A stretch of 64,000 nucleotides of DNA from Phytomonospora sp040655735 (GTDB taxonomy: Bacteria; Actinomycetota; Actinomycetes; Mycobacteriales; Micromonosporaceae). The notes under the pieces were generated by a model, which did not search any database, was not told the origin of the DNA, and saw only the letters and a list, made by a program, of their open reading frames with translations. Shown here in pieces: positions 8,194 to 17,102 of the stretch. The position numbers and the translations under genes are program-made. The stretch spans positions 124,001 to 188,000 of the forward strand of contig NZ_JBFAKK010000005.1 in assembly GCF_040655735.1 (NCBI RefSeq), written 5' to 3'. Position 1 is the stretch's first letter, and the number at the start of each line of letters is the position of its first letter.

Positions 8194-9612
8194 ATGACGC
8201 CCCCGAAACGTCCCAACGTCCTGCTCGTCACCGCCGACCAGTGGCGCGGGGACGCCCTGTCGGGGGCCGGTCATCCCGTCGTGCGCACCCCCTACCTCGA
8301 CGAGGTCGCCGCCCGGGGAGCCCGCTTCGACCGCGCCTACAGCGCCACCCCCTCGTGCATCCCGGCCCGCGCCGCCCTCCACACCGGGCTGTCCCAGCGC
8401 TCGCACGGCCGAGTCGGCTACCAGGACGGCGTCGTGTGGGACTACCCGGTCACCATGGCCGGCGAGTTCGGCCGCGCCGGCTACCAGACCCGCGCGATCG
8501 GCAAGATGCACGTCCACCCCGAGCGCAACCGGATCGGCTTCGACGAGGTCGTCCTGCACGACGGCTACCTGCACTTCGCCCGCGACCGCCGCCGCGACCC
8601 CCGCCTCCACGACGACTACCGGGCCTGGCTGGCCCGGCGCACCGGCGATCCCACCGCCGACGAGGCGTCCCTCGGCCTCCAGTGCAACTCCGTGGTCGCG
8701 CGCCCTTGGGACGGACCCGAGGCCCTGCACCCCACCAACTGGGTCGTGTCCGAGGCGATCGACTTCCTCTACCGCCGCGACACCACCGCCCCCTTCTTCC
8801 TCAACCTGTCCTTCCACCGCCCCCACCCGCCCTACGACCCGCCGGCCTGGGCCTTCGAGCAGTACCTGAGCGCGCCCGCCTACGACCCGCCCGCCGGCGA
8901 CTGGACCGGCATCTACGAGGGCTGGCGCGACGACTCGCGCGCCGACGCCAACGTCGCCACCTACGACCCGGTCACCGCGCATCGCGCCCGCGCCGGCTAC
9001 TTCGGGCACATGTCCCACATCGACGCCCAGCTCAACTACTTCCTGGAAGTGCTCGCCGAGTTCGGCGAGCTCGACGACACCTGGATCTGCTTCACCTCCG
9101 ACCACGGCGAGATGCTCGGCGAGCACGGCATGTGGCGCAAGGCCTACCCCTACGAGGGTTCGGCGCGGGTCCCGCTGCTGCTGGCCGGTCCGGGGCTGCC
9201 CGGGGGAGTCGCCAGCGACGAGGTCGTCGAGCTGCGCGACGTCATGCCGACCCTGCTCGACTGCGCCGGCCTGGACGTGCCCACTGTGGACGGTTCGAGC
9301 CTGCTTCCCTTGGCGCGTGGCGAAAGCGGCGCCGTGCGCGAATACTTGCACGGTGAACACCAGCTCTTCGGGCAGTCCATGCACTGGATCACCGACGAGC
9401 GGTACAAGTACGTGTGGCTGTCGGGCGACGGCCGCGAGCAGCTGTTCGACCTGAGCGCCGACCCGACCGAGTGCCGCGACCTCGCGGGACTCGACCCGGA
9501 AGGCCTCGCGGCGCAGCGGTCGCGGCTCGTCGCCGAACTCGGCGGCCGCCCCGAAGGCTACGTCGACGCCGGGCGCCTGGTCCCGGGCCGGCCGGCGCGG
9601 ACGCATCTGTGA
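8194..9612 (+). CDS. Sulfatase (choline-sulfatase/arylsulfatase family)
   Basis: 472 residues from ATG 8194. The catalytic loop is SCIPARAALHTGL, with C55 and R59 giving the CxPxR sequence that formylglycine-generating enzyme converts to formylglycine. Metal ligands appear as TADQWRGD (D15, Q16) and TSDHGEMLGEHG (D303, H304). There is no signal peptide, so it is a cytoplasmic type-I sulfatase that hydrolyses sulfate esters of a small imported molecule. The length fits choline-sulfatase-like enzymes. The alpha/beta hydrolase follows 14 bases after the stop, so the two form an operon. An activating enzyme must be encoded elsewhere; none is in the window. Confidence 0.92.
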   Translation: MTPPKRPNVLLVTADQWRGDALSGAGHPVVRTPYLDEVAARGARFDRAYSATPSCIPARAALHTGLSQRSHGRVGYQDGVVWDYPVTMAGEFGRAGYQTRAIGKMHVHPERNRIGFDEVVLHDGYLHFARDRRRDPRLHDDYRAWLARRTGDPTADEASLGLQCNSVVARPWDGPEALHPTNWVVSEAIDFLYRRDTTAPFFLNLSFHRPHPPYDPPAWAFEQYLSAPAYDPPAGDWTGIYEGWRDDSRADANVATYDPVTAHRARAGYFGHMSHIDAQLNYFLEVLAEFGELDDTWICFTSDHGEMLGEHGMWRKAYPYEGSARVPLLLAGPGLPGGVASDEVVELRDVMPTLLDCAGLDVPTVDGSSLLPLARGESGAVREYLHGEHQLFGQSMHWITDERYKYVWLSGDGREQLFDLSADPTECRDLAGLDPEGLAAQRSRLVAELGGRPEGYVDAGRLVPGRPARTHL

Positions 9613-9626
9613 ACGGAGGCACGTCA

Positions 9627-10394
9627 ATGGCCGAACGGCTGCCGCTGGTGTTCGTGCACGGGATCCGCATCAGCGGGACCGTGTGGCGGCCGGTCACCGA
9701 GATCGTCGGGCGCCGCCATCCCGTCGCCTCCCCCGACCTTCCCGGCCACGGCGGCCGACGGGACGTGCCCTTCACCCTCGACGCCGCCGTGGACGCCGTC
9801 ACCGCCGCGATCGACGCGCTCGGCGGCCGCGCGCTGGTCGTCGGGCACTCGATGGGCGGCTACGTGAGCATCGCGACGGCCGCGCGGCACCCCGAACGCG
9901 TCGCCGGGCTCGTCGCACTCGGCTGCACCGCCACGCCTCGCGGCCCGCTCCTGGCGATCTACCGCATGGCCGCGCGGATGGCCTCGGCCAACCAGCGCCG
10001 CGCCGACCGCTTCAGCACCTGGGCCTTCCGCCGCACCCTCCCGCAGGCCGTCGCGGAGGCCATGGTCGCCGGCGGCCTCGACTCCACCACGATGCCGCAG
10101 GTCGTCGACGCCCTGTCCGGCCTCGACCCGAGGACCGAACTCGGCGAATATCCCGGACCCGTGTGGCTGGTCAACGGCGGTCGCGATCCCTTCCGCGCCG
10201 AGGAGAAGGCCTTCCTGCGGGTCTGCCGCGACGGCCGCCTGATGGTCCTGCCCCGCCGCACGCACATCAGCTGCCTGGCCGACTCCGAGGTGCTCGCCCG
10301 GATCGTCAGGGAGGCCGCGGACGTCGTCGAGGAACGCGCCCTCGGCGGCAACGACAAGACCCCCGGAGAAAACCCCGGGGGTCATGCCGCCTGA
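9627..10394 (+). CDS. Alpha/beta hydrolase
   Basis: 255 residues with an alpha/beta hydrolase fold. The oxyanion segment is VFVHGIRISG, the nucleophile elbow is VVGHSMGGY (S75), the acid is in NGGRDPF and the catalytic His in RRTHISC. ATG at 9627 with GGAGG at 9615-9619. It is 14 bases downstream of the sulfatase and probably cotranslated, so it may handle the desulfated product or a linked ester; this is inference. The 3' end of the gene overlaps a hairpin at 10358-10383, whose arms encode the unusual Gly/Pro-rich tail DKTPGENPGG. Confidence 0.88.
   Translation: MAERLPLVFVHGIRISGTVWRPVTEIVGRRHPVASPDLPGHGGRRDVPFTLDAAVDAVTAAIDALGGRALVVGHSMGGYVSIATAARHPERVAGLVALGCTATPRGPLLAIYRMAARMASANQRRADRFSTWAFRRTLPQAVAEAMVAGGLDSTTMPQVVDALSGLDPRTELGEYPGPVWLVNGGRDPFRAEEKAFLRVCRDGRLMVLPRRTHISCLADSEVLARIVREAADVVEERALGGNDKTPGENPGGHAA
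10358..10383. terminator. Hairpin at the end of the sulfatase operon
   Basis: GACCCCCGG at 10358-10366 pairs perfectly with CCGGGGGTC at 10375-10383 across an eight-base loop. It ends eleven bases before the last base of the hydrolase stop codon. A weaker five-bp stem follows at about 10393-10408. Together they probably terminate the rightward transcript facing the convergent peptide operon. Confidence 0.45.
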
Positions 10395-10505
10395 CCTCAT
10401 TTCAGGTCTTTCGGACCGCAGTCCTATGTGGACTATCTCACATGGACGGTGCGGCCCCGCCGCGGCGGTCGGGTCCCGAAGAACCCGGCCACCGCGCCAC
10501 CTCGA

Positions 10506-12323
10506 CTAGTTGGGCTCGATCTTCCCGGTGAGAAGACCCAGCACGACGTAGTTGTCGGCGTACATCGCGTTCTGCACCACCGGGTCGGTGTCGGCCGGGA
10601 ACGCCTTGACCCGGCCGCCCTCCTTCGCGGGGTTGTTGCCCAGACGCTCGAACAGCGGAACCATCGGCAGCAGCTCGTTGAACACGATCGCCGCCTTGGT
10701 GACGTTCTGCTTCTGCTCGGCCTCGTCGAGACCCGAACCGGCGTCGTTGACGACGGTCGTCAGGTCCAGGTCGCCGTAGATCTCCGACTTCACCTTCAGC
10801 TCGAAGGCCATGCCCTTACCGCCCTGGTTCTTGGCGATCGGGATGTTGTGCGTGAACAGGTCCGCCACGAACGAGAAGTGCGGGTGCGGGTGCGCCGAGG
10901 CGCCCCACTGCTGGATCGCCAGCTGGAAGTTGCCCTTGTCGATGTCGATCGGGGCCTGCGTGAACGTCACACCGCGCGGGGTGACCTTGATGCCGAAGGA
11001 GGACAGCTGCTCGGCGGCGTTCGTACCGGCCTGCGACCAGTCGGCGAACTCCGACGGGAACTGGATCTCGTACTCGGCGGCCTTCCCCTCCTTGGTCTTC
11101 CAGGTGTCGCCGTCCTTCTTCCAGCCGGCCTCGGTCAGCAGGGCCTCGGCCTTGGCGAGGTCGTACGGGTAGGGGTTCAGCTTGGCCTTGTCCTCAGGCG
11201 TCAGCCACTGGTCGATCGCGCCGTCGGCGAAACCGGCCATGAACTCCACGCCCTTGCCCGACTCGCCCAGGGCGACCTTGCCGTTGTCCACGCGGTTGAT
11301 GGCGTGGGCGATGGCACGGCGGACACGGACGTCCTTGAACTCCGGCAGCTTGTCCAGGTTGAACAGGATCGCCGGGCCCGAGTAGTTCGGCGGGCGGATG
11401 ATCCGGAAACCGGCCGCCTTGAACGCCGCCTCCGACGCCACCGGGAACCCGTGCGTGGCGTAGTCGACACTGCCGTCGGACACCAGCGGCGTCACGTCGG
11501 GCGTCTCACCGTTGTACAGCACGACCTTGTCGAACTTGACCGTCCCGGCAGCGAACCCCGAGGGGTTCTTCACCAGGGTGATCTGCGTGTCCGCGACCGT
11601 TCCGTAGTCGATGTCGTAGGGACCCGACACGTTGTACTTCTCGGGACGGAACTCCTGGAAGGACTTGCCCAGCTCGACGCCCTCGGCGTCGTCCATCGTC
11701 TTCTTGCCGTCGATGAGCGCCTTGGCCTTGCCGGCCCACTCGCCGTACACGGCCGTCGACACGATGTTGCTGCGCAGCAGGTAGCGCTCGACGACCGTCG
11801 AGGGCTTGTTCATCGTGATGGTGAAGGTCTGGGCGTCGGGCGCCTCGATCTTCGACACGAAGTTCCACAGCGGCGAACGCTGGATCCACTGCACGTGGAA
11901 GGTCGTGAGGTAGTCCTCCGACGAGATCGCCGTACCGTCGCTCCACTTGAGCCCGGCACGGATCTTCACCGTGTAGGTGTTGGCCGCCGCGTCCGCGCTG
12001 TGCGACTCGGCGATCAGGTACTCCCACTTCTTCTCGGCCCAGTAGTAGTAGGCCGACGGGAGGCACAGAAGGTCACCGTAGGGACCATCGGTGAGAATGC
12101 GGGTGGGGACACCCGCGAAAGGCGTACCGGCGTTGTTGTAGTGGCCCTCGGGCGAGACCTTGAAAGGCCACGCGCCGTGGAACTCGCCACCGCCTTCGCC
12201 TTCGCCATCAGGCGAAGCGGGCGAGCAGGCGGCCAGTCCGGACACGCCGACCGCGCCGACGGCGCCGACGCCCGCCAGCTGGAACAGCCGCCGCCGCGAC
12301 AGGTCGAAATCTTGGGTGGTCAC
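10506..12323 (-). CDS. Family 5 extracellular solute-binding lipoprotein (peptide ABC importer)
   Basis: 605 residues from GTG 12323, preceded by AAGGAGGA. The N-terminus carries a twin-arginine-like SRRRLFQLAG followed by a lipobox GLAAC (C33), so it is probably exported by Tat and lipidated. The mature part is a DppA/OppA-type binding domain (SBP_bac_5), with KIRAGLKWSDGTAISSEDY as the signature region. It should capture peptides or similar ligands and deliver them to the permeases encoded upstream. The start overlaps the stop of the 68-residue membrane protein by four bases (GTGA). It is the last gene of a six-gene operon, an unusual place since binding proteins are usually encoded first. 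Confidence 0.93.
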   Translation of the reverse strand: MTTQDFDLSRRRLFQLAGVGAVGAVGVSGLAACSPASPDGEGEGGGEFHGAWPFKVSPEGHYNNAGTPFAGVPTRILTDGPYGDLLCLPSAYYYWAEKKWEYLIAESHSADAAANTYTVKIRAGLKWSDGTAISSEDYLTTFHVQWIQRSPLWNFVSKIEAPDAQTFTITMNKPSTVVERYLLRSNIVSTAVYGEWAGKAKALIDGKKTMDDAEGVELGKSFQEFRPEKYNVSGPYDIDYGTVADTQITLVKNPSGFAAGTVKFDKVVLYNGETPDVTPLVSDGSVDYATHGFPVASEAAFKAAGFRIIRPPNYSGPAILFNLDKLPEFKDVRVRRAIAHAINRVDNGKVALGESGKGVEFMAGFADGAIDQWLTPEDKAKLNPYPYDLAKAEALLTEAGWKKDGDTWKTKEGKAAEYEIQFPSEFADWSQAGTNAAEQLSSFGIKVTPRGVTFTQAPIDIDKGNFQLAIQQWGASAHPHPHFSFVADLFTHNIPIAKNQGGKGMAFELKVKSEIYGDLDLTTVVNDAGSGLDEAEQKQNVTKAAIVFNELLPMVPLFERLGNNPAKEGGRVKAFPADTDPVVQNAMYADNYVVLGLLTGKIEPN

Positions 12324-12526
12324 TGGTCCTCCTTGTGAGGCATAAACCGTCGGGAGCGACGGATCAGAACGATTGCGACGGCGCCTAGCGCGATCCCCAG
12401 ACCGAGCGTGATCACCGTGATGACGAACTCGGCCGTTCCGGACTCGACGAGCAAGAGCATGAGCAGCGAACCGGCGACCAGAAAGCCCGCCAGGTTCAAC
12501 ACCGCTCGCGCCAGCAGCGAGTTCAC
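12320..12526 (-). CDS. Two-helix small membrane protein inside the peptide ABC operon
   Basis: 68 residues with two membrane helices (about residues 8-27 and 32-55) joined by a short acidic turn ESGTAEF, and a basic then acidic tail RRSRRFMPHKEDQ. GTG start at 12526. It overlaps the ATPase gene upstream by four bases and the lipoprotein gene downstream by four bases (both GTGA), so translation of all three is coupled. Known Dpp/Opp systems have no such subunit. It could be an accessory or assembly factor for this importer, but the sequence gives no motif to say more. The reading frame and both overlaps make the gene convincing despite its size. Confidence 0.85.
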   Translation of the reverse strand: MNSLLARAVLNLAGFLVAGSLLMLLLVESGTAEFVITVITLGLGIALGAVAIVLIRRSRRFMPHKEDQ

Positions 12527-13614
12527 TCGCCGCCGCCGGACCGGGCACGGGGAACGTGCAGGGGTGAGGCACCTCCGACCACGTGGCAGGAGACCTCGCG
12601 GTCGGTGGCCACGGTCTCTAGTTCAGGCCGCAGCACATCGCAGGTGTCGGCTTCGAAGAGCGGGCACCGGGGGTGGAAGGAGCAGCCGGACGGAAGATCG
12701 GCGAGGCTCGGAATCTCCGAGCTGCGCAGACCGCCGCCGGCTTTCTTGGTGCGGGTCAGGTCGGGATCGGGTTCGGGAACCGCGTCCAGCAGCGCCTTCG
12801 TGTAAGGGTGCTGAGGGTCGTTGATGACCTGCGGTGTGGGACCGAACTCGACGACCCGGCCCAGATACATCACGGCGATCCGGCCGTGCCAGCCGAAGTA
12901 CTTCGCGATGGCCAGGTCATGGGTGATGAACAGGAAGCCCACACCCAGGTCGTCGCGAAGCCTGCCGAGCATGTTGAGCATGCCGATCCGGATGGAGACG
13001 TCCAGCATCGACGTCGCCTCGTCGGCGATGATCAGTTTCGGGTTGAGGGACAGCGCCCGCGCCACCGCGACCCGCTGCCGCTGCCCACCGGACAGCTGAT
13101 GCGGGAACTTCGGCAGATAGGACTCGGCCGGACTCAGGTCGACCTGCTCAAGGAGCTTTGCCGCCTGCTGCCAGCCGTCTTTGCGGCCCTTCGCCACACC
13201 ATGCTTCTTGAGCGGCGTGGCGAGGGTGCGATGAATGTCGCGGATCGGGTTGAGCGACGCGTAGGGATCCTGGTGCACGTACTGCACCGACTTGCGGTAG
13301 TCGGTGAACTCCCGCTTCGACATCGACCAGATGTCGCGGCCCTGGTACTCCACCAGACCCGCGCTCGGACGCGCCAGACCGGCCGCCATCCGAGCCGTGG
13401 TCGTCTTACCGCAACCCGACTCACCGACCAGGCACAAGACCTCGCCCGGACCGACCGACAGGTCGACGTTGTCGACGGCCTGCAGATCGCCCTTGCGGGT
13501 CTTGAAGGACTGCGAGACACCGCGCAGGGTGATCAACGGCTCCGGCCGCGCCGCGGCCGACGCCGGCTCCTCGTGCACGATCGTCTCGGTCTCGACGCCG
13601 TTTCCCTCAAGCAT
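12523..13614 (-). CDS. Peptide ABC transporter ATPase, OppF/DppF type
   Basis: 363 residues. Walker A GESGCGKTT, Q-loop region YVHQDPYASLNP, signature LSGGQRQRVAVARAL, Walker B LIIADEATSMLD and switch FITHDLA are all present. The C-terminal oligopeptide/dipeptide extension contains the CSFHPRCPLFEADTCD cysteine motif typical of OppD/F pairs, which can bind an iron-sulfur cluster. Residues 1-25 are a flexible extension. The start (ATG 13614) overlaps the OppD-type gene by eight bases. With its partner it forms the ATPase heterodimer that drives import through the two permeases. Confidence 0.94.
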   Translation of the reverse strand: MLEGNGVETETIVHEEPASAAARPEPLITLRGVSQSFKTRKGDLQAVDNVDLSVGPGEVLCLVGESGCGKTTTARMAAGLARPSAGLVEYQGRDIWSMSKREFTDYRKSVQYVHQDPYASLNPIRDIHRTLATPLKKHGVAKGRKDGWQQAAKLLEQVDLSPAESYLPKFPHQLSGGQRQRVAVARALSLNPKLIIADEATSMLDVSIRIGMLNMLGRLRDDLGVGFLFITHDLAIAKYFGWHGRIAVMYLGRVVEFGPTPQVINDPQHPYTKALLDAVPEPDPDLTRTKKAGGGLRSSEIPSLADLPSGCSFHPRCPLFEADTCDVLRPELETVATDREVSCHVVGGASPLHVPRARSGGGE

Positions 13615-14674
13615 GTGCCACCACCTTGCGCTCGTAGACGACGTCCTGCCAGCGGACGCAAGCCGCCGCGTGCGTCTGGCCCGCCGCCCGCTCCGTGATC
13701 GGATCGAGCTCCGGATCGACGCTCGTGCACCGCTCCTCGACGTACCCGCAGCGCGGCGCGAACGCGCACCCGCTCGGCAGGTTCGACAGACTCGGCGGCG
13801 TACCCGGAATCGACGCCAGCTCCGGCAGATCGCCGACCACCGGCGGCACGGCCTTGATCAGGCCCACCGTGTACGGATGCCGCGGACCGTAGAAGATGTC
13901 ACGCGCCGTACCGGTCTCGATGATCCGCCCGGCGTACATCGTCGCCACCCGGTCGGCCAGCTCGGCGGCGATCGCCAGGTCGTGCGAGATGAACACCATC
14001 GCGAACTTGCGCTCCGCGCGCAGCTCGTGCAGCACGTCCACGATCGCCCGCTGCGTCAAGATGTCCAGCGCCGTCGTCGGCTCGTCCAGGATCAGCAGCT
14101 TCGGATCCAGCAGCAGACTCATCGCGATCAGCACACGCTGCCGCATCCCGCCCGAAAGCTCGTGCGGATAACTCGGCAGAACCCGGTTGGGCTCCAGCCG
14201 CACCGCACGCAGCATCTCGGCACTGCGCTCCCAGATCTCCTTCTTCGACGGCTTGCGCTCGCCGTCGGGGTGGGCGCGGATGGTGTCGCCCATCTGGTCG
14301 ATGATGCGCAGCACGGGGTTGAAGGAGTTCATCGCGCCCTGGAAGACCATGGCCGCGTCGCGCCAGCGCCACTTGCGCAGCTCCTGCTTGCGCAGGGCCA
14401 GAACGTCGACGCTCTCGCCCTTGCGGCCGTTGTAGGTGATGCTCCCCTTGGGGACGCTGCCCAGCTTCGGCAGCAGCCGGAGCAGGCCGAGCCCGAGCGT
14501 CGTCTTACCGCAACCCGACTCGCCGACCAGGGCGAGCGACTGGTTGGGGTAAAGGTCGAAGTCGACTCCGCGGACGGCCTCGACCGTCTTGCCGTCGCCG
14601 GTGCGGTAGGCGACGTGCAGGTCACGGACGGACAGGATCGGGCCGTCGGTCTTCGGCGGATCTGTGGTCGGCAA
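13607..14674 (-). CDS. Peptide ABC transporter ATPase, OppD/DppD type
   Basis: 355 residues. Walker A GESGCGKTTLGLGLL, QGAMNSFNPV in the Q-loop region, signature LSGGMRQRVLIAMSL, Walker B LLILDEPTTALD and FISHDLA. The C-terminal motif CAFAPRCGYVEERC is the paired cysteine extension of OppD proteins. The likely start is TTG at 14674 with AGAAGGG about eight bases upstream; no ATG or GTG occurs in the right frame nearby. It is encoded 15 bases after the permease gene and overlaps the OppF-type gene by eight bases. It energises import by ATP hydrolysis at the inner face of the membrane. Confidence 0.94.
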   Translation of the reverse strand: MPTTDPPKTDGPILSVRDLHVAYRTGDGKTVEAVRGVDFDLYPNQSLALVGESGCGKTTLGLGLLRLLPKLGSVPKGSITYNGRKGESVDVLALRKQELRKWRWRDAAMVFQGAMNSFNPVLRIIDQMGDTIRAHPDGERKPSKKEIWERSAEMLRAVRLEPNRVLPSYPHELSGGMRQRVLIAMSLLLDPKLLILDEPTTALDILTQRAIVDVLHELRAERKFAMVFISHDLAIAAELADRVATMYAGRIIETGTARDIFYGPRHPYTVGLIKAVPPVVGDLPELASIPGTPPSLSNLPSGCAFAPRCGYVEERCTSVDPELDPITERAAGQTHAAACVRWQDVVYERKVVAHA

Positions 14675-14689
14675 CGGTCACACCCTTCT

Positions 14690-15583
14690 CTACTTGTCCC
14701 GCAACCGCGGATTGAGGATCTCTTCCAGCGAACGGGTCAGCATGATCAGACCGAGCTGGAGGAGGGCGATCATCGCGATGGGCGCGAGGATGTAGGGCAT
14801 GGCCGCGGGCAGGAACATCGCGCCGCCGATCCAGGCGCTGTTGATCATGATTCCCCAGTTGGCACCGGCCAGCGGCGCGAGGCCGAGGACGTAGAGGCCG
14901 ACGAGGGCGTAGATCGCGTTGGTCACGGCGATGATGAAGTTGATCAGGATGTAGCTGGCCATGTTCGGCACGATCTCGCCGAACACCACGCGGGTGGTGC
15001 CCAGGTCGAGCAGCTTGGCGGCCTCGACGAACTCGCGCTCCTTCAGTGACAGGGCCTGCGCGCGGATCGAGCGCATCAGGACCGGCCAGGTGAGGCAGCC
15101 GATGATGAGCGCCAGCGCGATGGGGCTGTCGAGGCTGAAGAAGGCGCCGAGGACGGCGAGCAGGACGATCTGGGGGATCGTCATGACGATGTCGGTCAGC
15201 TGGAGCATGAAGCCGTCGAAGCGGCCGCGGATGTAGGCGGCCAGCGAGCCGATCACGACCGCGATGACGGTGGTGATCGCCGCGGCGAGGAAGCCGACGA
15301 GGACGACCGTCTGTCCACCCAGCACGATCTGCTTGAGGGTGTCCTTGCCCGAGCCGTCGGTGCCGAGCCAGTGGCCGGCCCTCGGCGGGCCCCAGATCGC
15401 GTCGACGTCGGTGGGGTTGGAGCTGTCGACGAAGATCGGCGCCAGCGCCGACATACCGAGGATCAGGGCGACGATGACGAAGCCCGCGAAGCCGGTCTTG
15501 CTGCGGGTCAGCTCGCGGAAGAAGCCGCGCAGCGCGCCCCGGTTGGCCGCCCCGGTGGTGGGGGCCGTGGTCACCTGTGCCAC
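14690..15583 (-). CDS. Peptide ABC transporter permease, DppC/OppC type
   Basis: 297 residues. A short cytoplasmic N-terminus precedes the first helix (GFAGFVIVALILGMSALAP), then an extracytoplasmic segment holding GHWLGTDGSGKD, the DppC signature, and five more helices. The EAA loop that docks with the ATPases reads REFVEAAKLLDLGTTRVVFGEI. ATG at 15583. It lies three bases after the DppB-type permease gene. With that protein it forms the membrane channel of the importer. Confidence 0.94.
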   Translation of the reverse strand: MAQVTTAPTTGAANRGALRGFFRELTRSKTGFAGFVIVALILGMSALAPIFVDSSNPTDVDAIWGPPRAGHWLGTDGSGKDTLKQIVLGGQTVVLVGFLAAAITTVIAVVIGSLAAYIRGRFDGFMLQLTDIVMTIPQIVLLAVLGAFFSLDSPIALALIIGCLTWPVLMRSIRAQALSLKEREFVEAAKLLDLGTTRVVFGEIVPNMASYILINFIIAVTNAIYALVGLYVLGLAPLAGANWGIMINSAWIGGAMFLPAAMPYILAPIAMIALLQLGLIMLTRSLEEILNPRLRDK

Positions 15584-15586
15584 CGG

Positions 15587-16669
15587 TCAGGCCTCCTTCT
15601 CATCGCTGCGGATGCGGGGGTCGAGCACGCTGTAGACGAGGTCGGACAGCAGGTTCGCGGTCACCACGGTGATCGTCACGATGAGCAGGACGCCCTGGAT
15701 GACGGGGTAGTCGCGGGCCTGTACCGAGTCGAACAGGGTGATGCCGATGCCCTCGTAGCGAAAGATCTTCTCCACGAAGATCGCGCCGCCGACCACGAAG
15801 CCCGCCTGGGTGGCGATCTGCGCCACGAGCGGCAGGACGGCGTTGCGGCCGACGTAGGAGGTGCGGATGCGGCCGTCGGTGAGGCCGCGGGCGCGGGCGA
15901 CCATGACGTAGTCCTCGCCGAGGATCTGCGTCGTGGAGGACTTCATGATCAGCGCCCAGGTCCCGACCGTGGTCAGCACGTAGGTCAGGATCGGCAGGCT
16001 CGCGTGGTAGAACGCGTCCTGGACGAAGGCCAGGGAGAACTCCGGTTCGATGCCGGGGGAGAGTTTCCCGCGGATCTGCCCGTAGTTGATGATCCCGAGC
16101 TGGACGGCGCCGAAGACGACGATCATCAGCGCGAGCAGGTAGTTGGGGATCGCGTGCAGTGTCGACCCGATCGTGGAGATCGCGTGGTCGAGGAACCCGC
16201 CCCGCCGGTAGGCCATGGTCATGCCGAGCAGCAGTCCGATGCTGACCGAGATGATCAGGGCGATGCCGACGCTGAACAGCGTCCACGGCAGGTGCGTGGC
16301 GATCTTGGTGGTCACCGAGGTGCCGGGCGACAGGATCGACATGCCGAAGTCACCGCGGACGATGCCGCCGAGGTAGTCGAGGTACTGCTGCCACAGCGGG
16401 GTTCCGGGGTCGAAGGAGAACAACGCCGCCGCCTGTGCTGCCGCGGCGTCGTAGGTCATCCCGTACTGACCGATCTGAGTGTTGATGTAGACGTCGACCG
16501 GGTTGCCCGGAAGCAGACGGACGAGGAAGAACACGCCCGTTGCGACGACCCAGACGATGAAGATGGCCCGCAGGATGCGGCGAAGCACGTAGCTGCGCCA
16601 AATCCGTCGGGGGATAGACATGCCGTCGCCCACTTTGGCGGTAGCGACGGAAGGGCTGACGGTTGCCAC
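15587..16669 (-). CDS. Peptide ABC transporter permease, DppB/OppB type
   Basis: 360 residues from GTG 16669, chosen because GGGAGGAG lies four bases upstream; an ATG at 16621 (MSIPRRIWRSYVLRRI) is the alternative. The first helix is followed by FFLVRLLPGNPVDVY, the standard DppB start, and the EAA loop region is EDYVMVARARGLTDGRIRTSY. The segment ALFSFDPGTPLWQQYLDYLGG is the usual extracytoplasmic loop. It is the first gene of the operon. A 10-bp inverted repeat lies 35 bases upstream of its start and may be an operator. Confidence 0.94.
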   Translation of the reverse strand: MATVSPSVATAKVGDGMSIPRRIWRSYVLRRILRAIFIVWVVATGVFFLVRLLPGNPVDVYINTQIGQYGMTYDAAAAQAAALFSFDPGTPLWQQYLDYLGGIVRGDFGMSILSPGTSVTTKIATHLPWTLFSVGIALIISVSIGLLLGMTMAYRRGGFLDHAISTIGSTLHAIPNYLLALMIVVFGAVQLGIINYGQIRGKLSPGIEPEFSLAFVQDAFYHASLPILTYVLTTVGTWALIMKSSTTQILGEDYVMVARARGLTDGRIRTSYVGRNAVLPLVAQIATQAGFVVGGAIFVEKIFRYEGIGITLFDSVQARDYPVIQGVLLIVTITVVTANLLSDLVYSVLDPRIRSDEKEA

Positions 16670-16703
16670 CCAGCTCCTCCCCAAGATCGACTGTGATCCG
16701 GTA

Positions 16704-16725
16704 CGGAGTGAGCGGGCTCACTCCG
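16704..16725. promoter_or_regulatory. Inverted repeat upstream of the peptide ABC operon
   Basis: CGGAGTGAGC at 16704-16713 and GCTCACTCCG at 16716-16725 form perfect 10-bp arms around two bases. The repeat is 35 bases upstream of the first permease start, where an operator would sit. No regulator gene is adjacent, so the cognate protein is unknown. Confidence 0.45.
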
Positions 16726-17102
16726 GCGCGATGTGCGTTGGAGCGTAACCCTTGCGCGATATTGCGCGCCAGAGGCGGTATCGAATCGTTATCTTCCATC
16801 TCAGTACATGATCGTCAACGGAGAGTAACCGAATGTCCACGCCGGATAGTTAGTGCGCCTTGCTGTCCGAATATGGAATCTAGCGTGCTCGGCAGGGGTT
16901 TTGTGCCTTCGGGAAGGGGGTAAAGGCGGCACTGGAGGATGGTGCAGTTTCGCGCGCGCACAATGCGCACAGGGCCGCTGCGCGTAAACACTCTTTAATA
17001 ACGAGCGTGCAGGGCTTGCGGAAGCCCGTCGGTCGCCGCGAGGCGTGCCGGGCACCCCCGAGGCCGTCGCAGTTTCGCGCACGAGTGATCAAACGCGAGC
17101 GC
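16726..17102. other. Intergenic region upstream of the peptide operon
   Basis: This stretch has locally lower GC than its neighbours and no convincing gene on either strand. It includes TTGCGCG repeated at 16752-16758 and 16762-16768, ten bases apart, and AT-richer segments around 16795-16870 that could hold the promoter for the leftward operon. An open frame on the minus strand (16801-17082) has poor codon use and a Pro/Arg-rich product, and I do not call it. Confidence 0.4.

Noticed and set aside
16801..17082. 93-codon minus-strand frame in the intergenic region
   Set aside because: Poor codon use, no ribosome binding site, Pro/His-rich product.
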